DNA from: a virus
DNA: 64,000 nt
IMG/VR virus record: IMGVR_UViG_3300024054_000269
Coordinates: 62,001-126,000 of that record
Strand: one strand, 5' to 3'
This document shows, in pieces, positions 9,301 through 19,100 of this stretch. A model generated the notes under the pieces. It did not search any database, was not told the origin of the DNA, and saw only the letters and a program-made list of their open reading frames with translations. The position numbers and the translations under genes are program-made. Numbering within the stretch: position 1 is the first letter of the stretch; each line of letters starts with the position of its first letter.

Positions 9301-11566
9301 GGTTGAAGAAATAGGTTATGGTCAGTCACTTTATGCAATGTATGTAGCCAGGTCACCAAAACCTGTTGGTACAAGTTTAACCATAAATTACGCAAATTTG
9401 GCTGCACCTGGTAATATGACTGGCCAAAGGTTACTTGCAACTTATGATTTGTTAGCCCCAGACTCATTTTTTTACAGAGTAGAGACAGTAGAGACATTTA
9501 TACCAGAAGCTCAACAAGTATTGGAAGCTAGTGCTAGGTCAGGCGGAGTTTCTGGCCCTAATATTGGTGATTCAGTTTCTTTAGCTACAAAAGATCAAGG
9601 TTCACCAGGTCTTTATTATAATGAACAACATTTAGGAAATTTAGATTATGTGTTTATTCAACTTTTGAAGCTGTACAACGATTTGATAAATGCATACGAG
9701 GATATACTAAGTAACACAGATGGAAGAGTAGTTGGTGGACTGCATGGTAAATTTAGATTCGACGGTATAACGGATAACTCAGCAAGAACTGAATATGATG
9801 AAATTACTAATGATATAGACGACAAAATCGAAATTTATAGAAAATTCAAATTAACATCACTTACGCCGTTGACGTTTACTGAGACACCAATTTATAGATA
9901 CATGTGGCAAGATAACAGGTTTTCTAGAGTCTTCCCAAGATCTAAGGTTGTTACAGCTGGAATTGGTAACAATGTGAATGCATCTAATTTTGGTGAAACT
10001 ATCGGATCTTTAGAAATTGAAGATATTACTTCAACCGGAAAAATGTCAAGTTCAAATGCACGTTTATTTTTTAATAGAGTTGAAGCTGGAAACACCTTGG
10101 TTGTTTCGACACCAAACGGTGAATCAATAAACGGAGACGTTGAAAACGGAATACCAGCGTTTGTCTCTGGTAAAGAAATAGAAATAAGAAGATTTGATGG
10201 CACATTAGAATTGACGGCTGACATTACAAGCATAACTACTGTAAATAATGAAGTAAAAATCCAATTAAATAATTCAGTTAGTTTGCAGAGAGGCACGATA
10301 TTTAGAAGCACATCCGACTCAAATGATTCTAGTAATCATTTTTATACGGTTGGACGGGATTTAGATGTTGATTCTGATAATGGTCAAATAATAAACTCTA
10401 GATTTTCCGGCCCGTTGGCTTCTTTGCAAACTCAAGTTGTTGGGTCTGAGCTAATAGATGTTCGTGTCAATTTTAGAAGATCAGACACTGAACCGTTTAG
10501 GCCGCCGGTTCTTGACGGTTCCATATTTGGAGATGATGGAAGATACCCGGAGCCATTAGTCAAACGAGACAACGAATTAAGAGTTCTTAGCAGTGAAGCT
10601 GATTTCATAGATGGTAACATAACAAAAGGTTCTGTATCAGCTAGCGGTTTTGAAGTAACATTCATACCAGCTGTTCAATTTGCGGTTGGCTATAAAATTA
10701 AATGGTTATCTGGGCCAAATGTTGGTACAGAAAGAACCATAACAGCTGTCGTTGGCGCTACTGTGTGTAAGACTAATTCACCATCAGCATCATTAACAAC
10801 CAATGATGCTCTTGTGTTTGGTCCGACATCTGAAACGATTGATGGCATATTTGATATAGAAACTAAATTGTTGATATCTAATGTTGAAAGTCCGCCTGCT
10901 TTTGATTCACTAATAGGTGTAGTCAATTCTCAAATTTTGTCATCAGAATTAGCAATTAGTAATTTTGGTAAACAAATCATATCTAGTACCGGAACTGTGA
11001 CATCAGCAAACATTATTACAGACACTAGTGTTAATTTTGTCTCAGCAGAAGTAACAAATGGACATCTTTTGTTTGTTATATCAGGCTCAAATAGAGGTTT
11101 ATATCAGGTTTCTTCTGTTACCACGAATTCCATAACAATTAACACAACAGATCCATACTCAAGTTTTCCATCAACTGGATCAACTAGTTATTTGATATAT
11201 CTTCCACATCCATTTTTAACATCGGATCAATTTGGGTTCATTTCAAAATTTGAAAGGAATGCTTTGGATTTCTTGTCGTCTACTCAAGCATGGTCATCTT
11301 CGATGGCATTTGCTGGCAAACTTACTAGAAGATCATCAGTTTACGATAGGATAAGTTATTTGAATGATTTCATTGAACAGATAACCGATGTACTGCAAGA
11401 CGGTGGACAATTATACGAAACGAGATACACATGGATAAAACAGAGGACGGACAAAGAAATCGGGACACTGATGCAGAAGAATCAAGCAATAGTGGACAGA
11501 TTAAAGAATGTGAGGAGGTTAGCAGAAGACCAGAAGAAACTGCTCATCTCACAAAACTTGGCGTAG
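6317..11566 (+). CDS. Giant baseplate/tail structural protein with internal repeats, 1749 aa
   Basis: It overlaps the previous stop (ATGA at 6317-6320). At least three related modules lie near residues 138-180, 224-285 and 332-380, each with a pattern like SGT/TGNV, then DTGxLxF, then a D-[VI]-xx-F turn and a Tyr-rich strand. The middle (residues about 690-870) has further Ig-like Thr/Asn/Val strands (INVYVNGVTLD, VTYFVDE). Around residue 1140, GRVVGGLHGKFRFDG looks like a conserved capping segment. The last 50 residues are Lys/Arg/Gln-rich and probably coiled coil. The position in the baseplate cluster and the all-beta composition indicate a virion protein, perhaps a wedge or a fibre anchor. 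The exact role is unknown. Confidence 0.8.
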   Translation: MSIDLSRVLLEGIRVSTGNNAFTFPSNVVILSDSTFQSSYLDRVEYCVIADSLNLSSLSLEIADPNLIFKWTKNESTAIRFDYDSFSGRWMPMPGSSPEELGMISNTTRLIVQIPDLNLTNSPFSIYIGNPVRIITFSVQLVNTPTNFTSLTTGNVQIAQDTGELNFAQVDVDQFAGQIVLNTRQGFFDRSRTTGKIGSLPESSSVSYNLFLNPRPASGQRPRVRINYRDHLTPIEVPNESSFSPPASGTFQWSADTGKLAFSASDINSFKSEFVYYDGVFNGSFQLVRTSLGLPTVGYPSITFNVPLFVGLETTDRYLIFAEKTGEPRVYFKIRLRDSTTQSLSAPPSGTVLVDTSNGNVYLKSSNVSNFSSYTFYYLDTIGVVENGVGVQFFRSGANSGSTSSVGDFTIKYHVDNQFIGNISSDLIFLPTIPINNSNLSFTVKKGTLGGTFIGDLKNNVDSTQQGSGYLPDFDNKKINISFRRTSNIELDKESSIIKIEPTVSQFGLEIEIDGSASEPGVDFDFNPDAGFLEFTKSIGENNPENVLNVSGATSSPNIFIANDAVFPINETIGSFLYINSGSNAGIYKIVAFISSYQVLVSPNFQVFGSDTADFRKNADVIADRFFTDLLTPLKKFKLERANSINDIFTQIDNSLFTLLATNGQVNLKNRAKPGEVFKVMYVYLQSDDEGVTTTPQNITEFASFPIRQEIATTTIGSNTVTFNQNNRQISDTQINVYVNGVTLDTTQFELKNNNEIELSEPITSSDTTVTVTYFVDEAVGGETSFTVKNSPIDIDTPSLTAGSNQILLNGNQTNIIQPGSPVLFDNEILLITLDTTYDSTSDITTITFTTNAPSDITNPIIQIAESIFGYTEQDASTFDVIPSGSGSITVSGNNLFRPNTVITINEDPYFVIGSNYDSEDNKTTISLSSQAIKNYIFPTIIKTIRPIFLSGKEFQTSNDAKLDPEPIVIRMGQGQKILVPNVDYTISDGGLISLVEEIGYGQSLYAMYVARSPKPVGTSLTINYANLAAPGNMTGQRLLATYDLLAPDSFFYRVETVETFIPEAQQVLEASARSGGVSGPNIGDSVSLATKDQGSPGLYYNEQHLGNLDYVFIQLLKLYNDLINAYEDILSNTDGRVVGGLHGKFRFDGITDNSARTEYDEITNDIDDKIEIYRKFKLTSLTPLTFTETPIYRYMWQDNRFSRVFPRSKVVTAGIGNNVNASNFGETIGSLEIEDITSTGKMSSSNARLFFNRVEAGNTLVVSTPNGESINGDVENGIPAFVSGKEIEIRRFDGTLELTADITSITTVNNEVKIQLNNSVSLQRGTIFRSTSDSNDSSNHFYTVGRDLDVDSDNGQIINSRFSGPLASLQTQVVGSELIDVRVNFRRSDTEPFRPPVLDGSIFGDDGRYPEPLVKRDNELRVLSSEADFIDGNITKGSVSASGFEVTFIPAVQFAVGYKIKWLSGPNVGTERTITAVVGATVCKTNSPSASLTTNDALVFGPTSETIDGIFDIETKLLISNVESPPAFDSLIGVVNSQILSSELAISNFGKQIISSTGTVTSANIITDTSVNFVSAEVTNGHLLFVISGSNRGLYQVSSVTTNSITINTTDPYSSFPSTGSTSYLIYLPHPFLTSDQFGFISKFERNALDFLSSTQAWSSSMAFAGKLTRRSSVYDRISYLNDFIEQITDVLQDGGQLYETRYTWIKQRTDKEIGTLMQKNQAIVDRLKNVRRLAEDQKKLLISQNLA

Positions 11567-11727
11567 CCAGAGAAAATAAGACGCATTGGACGCATGGGCA
11601 TGATCTGTCACCTGGTCCGATTATGAATAACCTTTTAAAATTAAAAGAAATACTAGAATTACAAATCAAAGAACAGAAAAAAGAATTAGAAAGACATCAA
11701 ACAGTTCTAAACCAATTTAAGAAATAA
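11431..11727 (+). CDS. Small charged protein overlapping the previous gene by 136 nt
   Basis: The frame starts at ATG 11431 inside the 3' end of the 1749-aa gene and continues to TAA 11727. The stretch after the upstream stop (WTHGHDLSPGPI followed by a Leu/Lys/Glu helix, KLKEILELQIKEQ) looks like real protein, and the only later ATG (11623) would leave just 34 residues with no Shine-Dalgarno. I therefore list the longer form, preceded by GAGA. The C-terminal 30 residues form a probable coiled coil. It may be a small baseplate chaperone or bridging peptide, but no family is recognised. The start is uncertain. Confidence 0.5.
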   Translation: MDKTEDGQRNRDTDAEESSNSGQIKECEEVSRRPEETAHLTKLGVARENKTHWTHGHDLSPGPIMNNLLKLKEILELQIKEQKKELERHQTVLNQFKK

Positions 11728-11732
11728 ATAAA

Positions 11733-14171
11733 ATGGCTGCACGTTGGGATAGCATCACAATCGATTTTGATCTTCTTGGCGATTTAAAACCGCCAATTGA
11801 AGCTGTCTTAAAAGTATTGCAAGCAATAGAAGCAATACTAGAATCGTTGCTTGATTTGTTGAAAATTTTTGCCCTTGATTTGTTAAATCCTTTGCGAGCA
11901 ATAATGGCTCTGTTACTTGCTGCTATACGGGCTATTATAAATCAACTTCGTGCTACCGGATTTAGTTTTCTTTTAGTTCATCCTGACTTTAATCAGACAG
12001 AATTAGACGGAATTTTAAATTCTGTATCGGGTGCTTACCCGGCGTTTGAATCAAAGGTTATTGGAAAGTTCTTCGATACTGGTGATTTATTTAGGCCGAC
12101 TTACCCACCTGGTTCTTCAGCTGCTATGATCGTGTTCTACATAGGGGCTGACTCACCGGGTGATTTACTTAGTGTAATTAGAGCATTGTTGAGATTATTT
12201 AGTTCACCAGTTCCGATCTCAATGCCACCAGCTCCGGTCGGGTTAAAAATCGGCCCAATAACAAAAGGTGGTAACTCTATAGCTCAATTCAGAAGATTAT
12301 TTGATTCTGATTTAGACAAAGCTTTATCAATTGAATGGAAACTTCCAGTTCCAAAAGCTGGTGGCGGTGCCGCTGGTGTTATTAATCAATTTTCATCGTT
12401 CATTCAATCTTTTGCGGTTCCGAATTTTATTATTGAGAGAAGTACAACTCCAGGTGGGAAAACAATAATTAAAAATATTGATACGATGACACAGGGGGTA
12501 GCCCTTAAGCCTAGATTAACAAGCTTAACTGGATTAACTGTAAACAACAAAGTCTCTGTTAGAGAAAAAATTCCAGGAGCAAAACCTGGTTCTGGCCCAG
12601 TATACAAACATTTCGAAAAAAGAATTGATGTCCCGTCTGAAGATTTGGTGCGCGGTGCTTTGACGGGGACATACAAATATATAGATAATGACGATGATTT
12701 AATTTCCGGTGCCACGTGGTATTACAGAATACGTGCATATTTTGGTGATGCAACTGCGTACCTTTCTGATTTTGTCACTGATTTTGCGTCTAACGGCACA
12801 AATAACATAATAAAACAAAATAGTGATTTCTATGAAATCACATTCGGTGATATTGATATTAGTCCACCAAGTGCTGTTGTTCAGGCCGTTGTTCCAGACG
12901 TATCAGCCGCCATGTCTGGGTTCAATGCATATGAAGATGTATACGACGCCGTAAAGGCTGCCATTCTCTTGAATTTTGAAATGCCACAACCTACTAGAAC
13001 GTCACCTGACTATGCAAGACAACCGAATGGCAGAGAAACGTATACAAGATATGATCAAAGATCAGGTTGGGGCACATTAGCTGCAATTGGTGGTCAGGTT
13101 GGTGCTCTAAAGGCTGCCTACTCAAAAGCAAGTCAACTTCGTAGAAACATAATTTTCAAACAAATTGCAAGAAGAATTACAAATATGGCTTTGGTTGACA
13201 TATATTCAAAACCTCAAATCAGAAATTTGTTGGCTGAAAAATGGAACGGCCCAATTGCTGGTGAAGTTGAAGAATTTTCAGCTGAAAAACTTAATTCACA
13301 ACCAGATTCTGTATACTCAATAGTTCATAAAGTTTTGTCAACAAGTATTGATTGGACGTTCATAGGAATAGTCGGTGGTAGTATAACTGAGGAAGTTGAA
13401 GAACAAATAGATGAATATTTATCTAGAGAAGATTCATATAACACGATAAAGGGAAAATCGAAAGCTGGGCCGCTCGACACATCAGTTGGTCCTTCAGCCG
13501 ATCCAAATGATCAAATAAAGTTAGCTCAATCTGATGTTGACGCTGAAACTCCGGCTGAAGTTCAGACATTAGAAACTGGGTCTGATCCAACACCTAAATC
13601 TAAATACAGTGGACCTTTGCCACTAGACGAAATAACAATTGAAGAGAGATTGGCTCTTGCTGAATTTCTTAGAATTGCTTTGATACCACTTAATGGAACA
13701 TCCGGTTATTTGGCTTGGTATGGGGTTACTCTTGGTGATATTTTCCCAAATTTAATGCCGTTTTTGTTTGATTTTGAGCAATTCATAAAGTCTTTGCTAA
13801 GAGCATTGGAAAGTGCTATCAAAGAACTTCAAGCAATAATAGAGGCAATACTCCAAAAAATTAGAATGTTGGAACAAATATTGAGATCATTGTTACAGTT
13901 AATAGATATTCTGTCAATTAGTGTAAGAGTTTCAGTTCTTACATTTTCTGACACAAATTCTTCAGCAACTGATTTGGCTAATCAAATACTTACATCAGCT
14001 GATAAGCCCTCAAATTCTCCATTTGGGCTTCATTCTGGCCTTGTTCTTACAGCCGGCGGGCCTGGGAAAGGATTCATAAAGGCTCTTGAAGCTATTAAAT
14101 TCGTTTTATCGTTACCTGTTCAGGGTGCTGATTCAACTAGTGAAGAGCTAGAATCAGCTCTTAGTACGTGA
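11733..14171 (+). CDS. Baseplate-region structural protein with hydrophobic helices and FN3-like part, 812 aa
   Basis: The N-terminus (residues 15-75) and residues about 680-740 are long Leu/Ile/Ala-rich amphipathic helices (VLQAIEAILESLLDLL; ALESAIKELQAIIEAIL), suggesting helical bundles or membrane-active segments. In between, residues about 155-350 look like a fibronectin-III-like fold (SIEWKLPVP, FIIERST, WYYRIRAYFG). A Ser/Asp/Pro-rich linker follows near residue 590. It lies between the giant baseplate gene and genes leading to the gp25-like and J-like wedge genes. A distal tail or baseplate scaffold role is likely by context, and no specific homologue is recognised. Only 5 bases separate it from the upstream stop. 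Confidence 0.75.
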   Translation: MAARWDSITIDFDLLGDLKPPIEAVLKVLQAIEAILESLLDLLKIFALDLLNPLRAIMALLLAAIRAIINQLRATGFSFLLVHPDFNQTELDGILNSVSGAYPAFESKVIGKFFDTGDLFRPTYPPGSSAAMIVFYIGADSPGDLLSVIRALLRLFSSPVPISMPPAPVGLKIGPITKGGNSIAQFRRLFDSDLDKALSIEWKLPVPKAGGGAAGVINQFSSFIQSFAVPNFIIERSTTPGGKTIIKNIDTMTQGVALKPRLTSLTGLTVNNKVSVREKIPGAKPGSGPVYKHFEKRIDVPSEDLVRGALTGTYKYIDNDDDLISGATWYYRIRAYFGDATAYLSDFVTDFASNGTNNIIKQNSDFYEITFGDIDISPPSAVVQAVVPDVSAAMSGFNAYEDVYDAVKAAILLNFEMPQPTRTSPDYARQPNGRETYTRYDQRSGWGTLAAIGGQVGALKAAYSKASQLRRNIIFKQIARRITNMALVDIYSKPQIRNLLAEKWNGPIAGEVEEFSAEKLNSQPDSVYSIVHKVLSTSIDWTFIGIVGGSITEEVEEQIDEYLSREDSYNTIKGKSKAGPLDTSVGPSADPNDQIKLAQSDVDAETPAEVQTLETGSDPTPKSKYSGPLPLDEITIEERLALAEFLRIALIPLNGTSGYLAWYGVTLGDIFPNLMPFLFDFEQFIKSLLRALESAIKELQAIIEAILQKIRMLEQILRSLLQLIDILSISVRVSVLTFSDTNSSATDLANQILTSADKPSNSPFGLHSGLVLTAGGPGKGFIKALEAIKFVLSLPVQGADSTSEELESALST

Positions 14172-14197
14172 TGTTTTATGGCCAGTTAAGGTAAAGA

Positions 14198-14923
14198 ATG
14201 TTTAATTTTACTGGAACATTTACTGTATCTCAATTTGAGGCTCTTAAAGTATTTGCTGAGACGCAAAAGGTTGATTTATTAGCTAGAAGGCAGTGGCTTG
14301 TAACACAGTTAAACAAACTTGGAACTTATGGCACTACGTATGACAAAACAACAGGTGAACCAATTAAATTTGTTGCTACACCGAGATCGTATGCAGAAAA
14401 ATTGTTAGAGGCTTATAGAATCCTTGGCGGTATACCCGAAAAAGACATGATGTTGAGAGATAGGAGTGATCCAGTATTCCTTCAAGAAGGTTCACCGATA
14501 AAAGAGACTGAAACTGATACTATTGGTGGTTTTTCTGATACATATAGTAACAACCGTCGTTATCGCGGTGGAATGCGATTTGACAGAGATATTGGTATGA
14601 TTGTTACAAAATTTAAGAAATGGCAATTTGACATCATAAAAAGGAAGAGGGAACATCTTGAATATAAAATGAAACGAGTTCTTGATGCATCTGATCAGAT
14701 TGCAAATGAAATTGCCGAAATTGATGTCTTACTCGGTGATGGAAGAAATTCATTTGATGCTTTAATTCAAAGAATTGAAGCCGCGATATCAGATCCGAGC
14801 AATATAAACGTGACTGATGGTGATGCTTTTGGTTTAGCCATTGGGAAACCTGCTGATTTGGCATACGAAAATCAGACATTTGAACAGCTTAGTGAACATC
14901 AGAGAGGCGGATCAAAGGCATAA
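14198..14923 (+). CDS. Hypothetical tail/baseplate protein, 241 aa
   Basis: Starts at ATG 14198, preceded by AAGGTAAAGA, a plausible ribosome binding site. The N-terminal half has helical segments (VSQFEALKVFAETQKVDLLARRQWL), then a Gly/Asn-rich loop, then a long Lys/Arg/Glu helix (KFKKWQFDIIKRKREHLEYKM) that could form a coiled coil. It ends Gly/Ser/Lys-rich. It is placed 8 bases before the gp25-like candidate, which suggests a baseplate wedge or chaperone role. No family is recognised. Confidence 0.7.
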   Translation: MFNFTGTFTVSQFEALKVFAETQKVDLLARRQWLVTQLNKLGTYGTTYDKTTGEPIKFVATPRSYAEKLLEAYRILGGIPEKDMMLRDRSDPVFLQEGSPIKETETDTIGGFSDTYSNNRRYRGGMRFDRDIGMIVTKFKKWQFDIIKRKREHLEYKMKRVLDASDQIANEIAEIDVLLGDGRNSFDALIQRIEAAISDPSNINVTDGDAFGLAIGKPADLAYENQTFEQLSEHQRGGSKA

Positions 14924-14931
14924 GGTAAAAC

Positions 14932-16107
14932 ATGTCGTATGACTTTAGTACAAGAACGATCTGTACCCATGAGGTATTTTTCGAAACGTTGACTTTAGAA
15001 AGTTCGAATCAGACTTCTAAATTTCTTAAACCACCATCAAGCTCAAGAGTTTCGGTATTCATTGATAATGTTGAAGTACCACGCAGTGGATTAGTGTCAA
15101 CACCAGAAATTTCATTCACTAAACCGGAACCATATACGATTAGAAAAAATCAAAATGATTTAATTTATATAAAAATTGGTAATGAGTTGCCAAAATTCAT
15201 TACTGTAGAATCAGGATCTAACATACGAGCCGTTGACATAGTAAGAGACTTAAAAAACAAATTGCCTGAATTAGATGTTGATGTTTTAAATGCTAGAGTT
15301 AGAATAAAAAATAAAGTTCCGTTTATTGGAACGGCTTTTTCTTTTCCAGACCCAAGGTGGACTGATAAAACCGCTGTATTAACTACGACTGCAAGAACAC
15401 TTGCTTTTTATAATGAAGTTGGTTTAATACCAGGTAGGTCGGTTGTCGGGAAAACCATACTTCCAGGGTGGGATGTTGTAAAAGATCCAAACGTGCTTTT
15501 TAGTGATGAAAAACTTATAGTTTTTAAAGAACCAATCAGAAATCAAGATTCTTATATACAAGTTCATTATGTCACGTCGGCTGCTAATTGTCGTAGGTGT
15601 GGTGGCATAAGAATAGAATTTGATTATAGTATTTTAAACACAACGTATGAAACTGTTACAGATACTGATCTTTTATCACAAGAACTTGACAAATTTTTAT
15701 TTACTAGAATTGGTAGCCATTTTAAATGGAATTGGCTTGGCTCTGGTTTGGTTAACAGAGTTGGTTCAAAAAGCAATGCTGGCGGGGTTGCAACAAACGC
15801 TGTATTAACTTCAGATATTGCACAAGCTTTTAACACATACAGAGACATCAAATCTCAACAAGATAGTAGATTTCCATTCCAACAAGTTTCTGACGCTGAA
15901 TTTCCATATTCACTTAATAACATAAATGTTGACATACCAGATGAAGACCCAACGATTGCAATAATTTCAGTTGAAATATCAAGTAGGAGTTTAGTACCAG
16001 TTCCATTGAAACGAATTATTGGTAACCCAAACCCATTCACATTAGCTCAAGACCCACAAGCTTATTTAAGACTAACCCAGAATACTGATTTTATGGTACG
16101 TGCTTAA
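14932..16107 (+). CDS. Possible gp25-like baseplate wedge protein, 391 aa
   Basis: Starts at ATG 14932 after GGTAAAAC. Residues about 245-355 have the outline of gp25/gpW-type baseplate domains: a helix (DLLSQELDKFLFT), a Gly-Ser and aromatic turn (GSHFKWNWLG), a second helix (SDIAQAFNTYRDIKSQQD), then two strands (INVDIPDEDPTIAIISVEIS). The N-terminal 240 residues are beta-rich, and a CRRCGG motif near residue 225 could bind metal. It sits two genes from the J/gp6-like gene, where gp25 homologues usually are. The match is by pattern only and the N-terminal extension is unusual for gp25. Confidence 0.5.
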   Translation: MSYDFSTRTICTHEVFFETLTLESSNQTSKFLKPPSSSRVSVFIDNVEVPRSGLVSTPEISFTKPEPYTIRKNQNDLIYIKIGNELPKFITVESGSNIRAVDIVRDLKNKLPELDVDVLNARVRIKNKVPFIGTAFSFPDPRWTDKTAVLTTTARTLAFYNEVGLIPGRSVVGKTILPGWDVVKDPNVLFSDEKLIVFKEPIRNQDSYIQVHYVTSAANCRRCGGIRIEFDYSILNTTYETVTDTDLLSQELDKFLFTRIGSHFKWNWLGSGLVNRVGSKSNAGGVATNAVLTSDIAQAFNTYRDIKSQQDSRFPFQQVSDAEFPYSLNNINVDIPDEDPTIAIISVEISSRSLVPVPLKRIIGNPNPFTLAQDPQAYLRLTQNTDFMVRA

Positions 16108-16125
16108 TAAAGTAGCGTGGGGTAG

Positions 16126-19100
16126 ATGGCGAACGCACCCCTGTTTACTCTTCCTGACGGTTCTGGCCAAGAACAAAACTTGACCATAACTACAAATCTG
16201 TTTTCTATGTTTTTGAATGGAACAGTAGATTCAAGCACAATTGATATTCAAATAAACGTTAACGAAGCAGGTTTTGTGTCAGATCCAAGTTTGGTTGATT
16301 TATCGGTTCCAGATTTCACAATTCCGAATCCAAACAGCTTTCCAGATGGTTTGTCGTTAGAAAAAGGTTACAACATAGTTAAAATAAGAGCCATAGACAT
16401 AAGTGGAAGTGTTAGCGCTGTATCAACTGTAACAATAAATGTTGTGTCAACCAATGATTTAACAACTATTCCAACAACACCGAATGGTGTGTCAATCCAG
16501 AGACAGGCCGATTCTGTTGATATTAAATGGTCGTCTCCGATTGAAATAAACTCTATGACTTTTAACACCAGCGATGATTCACCAATAAGTGGTTATAATG
16601 TTTATGCTTCAACTGGTTCTGGCGGCACTTTGTCTGGATATTTAAGGTTAAATAAAGATATAATACCGTCTAGTAATCCAATTGAAACAACTCTTGAAGA
16701 ATTAAGCACAACTGAATATGAATTTGATATAAATGACAATGATTCAAATACTATAAGAGTTGTGGCCGATCTTATAAATCCAGCCACAAACGCGATAATC
16801 AGGAGAGTCAGTACTAACACATTTTCATTGTTGAATTCACCACAAAATAGATATAAGACGTCTGTTTCTGAACTTTCAGAAACAAAAACTTATTCATTCA
16901 AACACGATCGAAGAGATGGTACATCCAAAGGAATACTGAACGCTGATGTGTGGCAAGCAGTTAATAATGACTCTCCAATATATTATGTAATAACATCAGT
17001 TGTGTTTGATAAAACTAAAGGTCTTTATACGGAAAGCAAATTCAGTCAAGAATTAGTTGGGACACCGTTACCAATTGACAGATTTATACGCGGCATAAGA
17101 ATACGTGATCAGAGACAAATAACACAAGATTATATAACAGAGATTTCGAGAGTTCAGCCAACTTTATCTCTAATACCTGGATCAACAATTCGTGAAGTAC
17201 ACATAGAACCATTTTCGAACGAATCGCAAAAAATTTATTTTTTGCTTGATTTTGTGCATAGATCAAAGTCTTTTGCAGCTTTGCTTTCTATCGATGATCC
17301 TGGAAGAACAAATTCTAGCATACCTGTAGCCAATTCTCCGTACAAACAAGCTCTTAGGACAGCTCTTGCAATAGAAGACGATGCCACCGTGCAAGCGTTA
17401 ATTAACGGTGCGTTTGAATCATTAGCCGGAAATTTTGGCATAGAACGAGCCGGAAGACGTCCAGCTGTTGTTACACAAATTTTTTATACAACTAGCAGGC
17501 CAACTAAAGACCTTTTTGTGCAACAAGGAGCTATTGTATCTTCATCTGTTGATTCATCGGCACCGAGATTCAGAGCCAACGGTTCTGTTATGATAGAAGT
17601 TGATAATGTTGATTCATTTTACAACGCAAACAGAGGAAGATACGAAGTTAAAATCCAAATGGTTGCAGAAACCCCAGGATCAATAGGAAATGTTCCTGCC
17701 AAGACGTTAGATACAGTTTCGTCTGGGGCTGATGGTTTGCTTACAATAAATGAGATAGCCGCCGATTTTGGTAGAGACGAAGCTAGCAATCTAGAACTAG
17801 CAGAAGAAGCTAGCAGAAAGCTTGTGTCACTTGATACTGGGACTGAAGGCGGCTATAGAAACATAGCCATATCAACGCCTGGTGTTCTTGAAGTTAGAAT
17901 TATTAAATCTGGTGACACGGCTATGATGAGGGATTGGGACCCGATCAGAAAAAAACATGTTGGAGGGAAAGTAGACATATTTGTAAAAGGAACAATTGAA
18001 AGAACCGTATCGGAAACCTTTGCATTTCAATTTAATATCGCAAATAATGTTAGATTTGATGTTATAGACGCAACAAATTTAATATTCAGGGCGCGTGATT
18101 CTAGGTTATCAGAAGATAACCCAATAGCAGAGATGTTGTTTAATCCATCTCAGAATCTTGGACTCAGAAATCAATCAATATCGCCTGTTGTTTCTTATGA
18201 TCTAACTGGGGTTAGCATCATTGACTATAAAACAATTCAGTTAAGTACAGCAATACCACAACCTTCAACGTCAACAGATGATTTTATTGAAGGTGATTAC
18301 AGATTTAGGAGCAATACTAAATTTATTCCAAATCTTCAACCAATCGAAAGAGTTGTATCAGTAGTAGGAGAAGTTTCTGGTTCATTAGATCAAGATGACG
18401 GATTCAAAGTTTATAGAACTGAAGACCCGTTACTAAACGGATTTAGTACAGCTGCGTCAGACAGTATAGAAATAATCCAAGTTGACGACATTCCAACTGG
18501 CGAATCAATCGTTATAAACGATGAACAACACATATTGATTGGACAAATAGAAGAACCACTAAACTCAGTTGGTATAAATACATTCACAATTGCGGTGTTT
18601 AATGAAGACAGAAGCCGGCAATTCCTTGGGCCAGACAATCCGAATCCTGATTATTTGATAATTGGTGGTTCACAGACTGAACCAGTAAAGATAGTAAGAA
18701 CAGCAACTTCTGGCATAGCAAATGGTGAAACTGTATCGATTGATTATGAACATGATGAGAACTTCACAGTTACATATGTTATAAATGATGTTTTGCAAAG
18801 AGTTCAAAGTCAAATAAATATATCAAAACATATAACTGCTGATGTTATTGTTAAAAAAGCAGTTGAAAATCCGATGTCAATTGAGGGAACAGTACAACTT
18901 TTACCGAACGCTGACAAAGCAAGAGTTGACATAGACGTACGAACCGCTTATACAATATTAACCGATTCTAAGGGTGTCGGTGGTGACATACATATTTCTG
19001 ATGTTGTAGCAGTAATAGATGACACAAAAGGTGTTGATTTTATAGTTCAGCCATTTGCTAAGATGACATTGCAAAATGGTGCGTTAAGAATACGAGAAGA

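Noticed and set aside
11431-11566. Possible programmed -1 frameshift joining the 1749-aa protein to the 98-aa frame
   Set aside because: No slippery heptamer of the X-XXY-YYZ type and no clear downstream stem were found in the overlap; a separate overlapping start is simpler.
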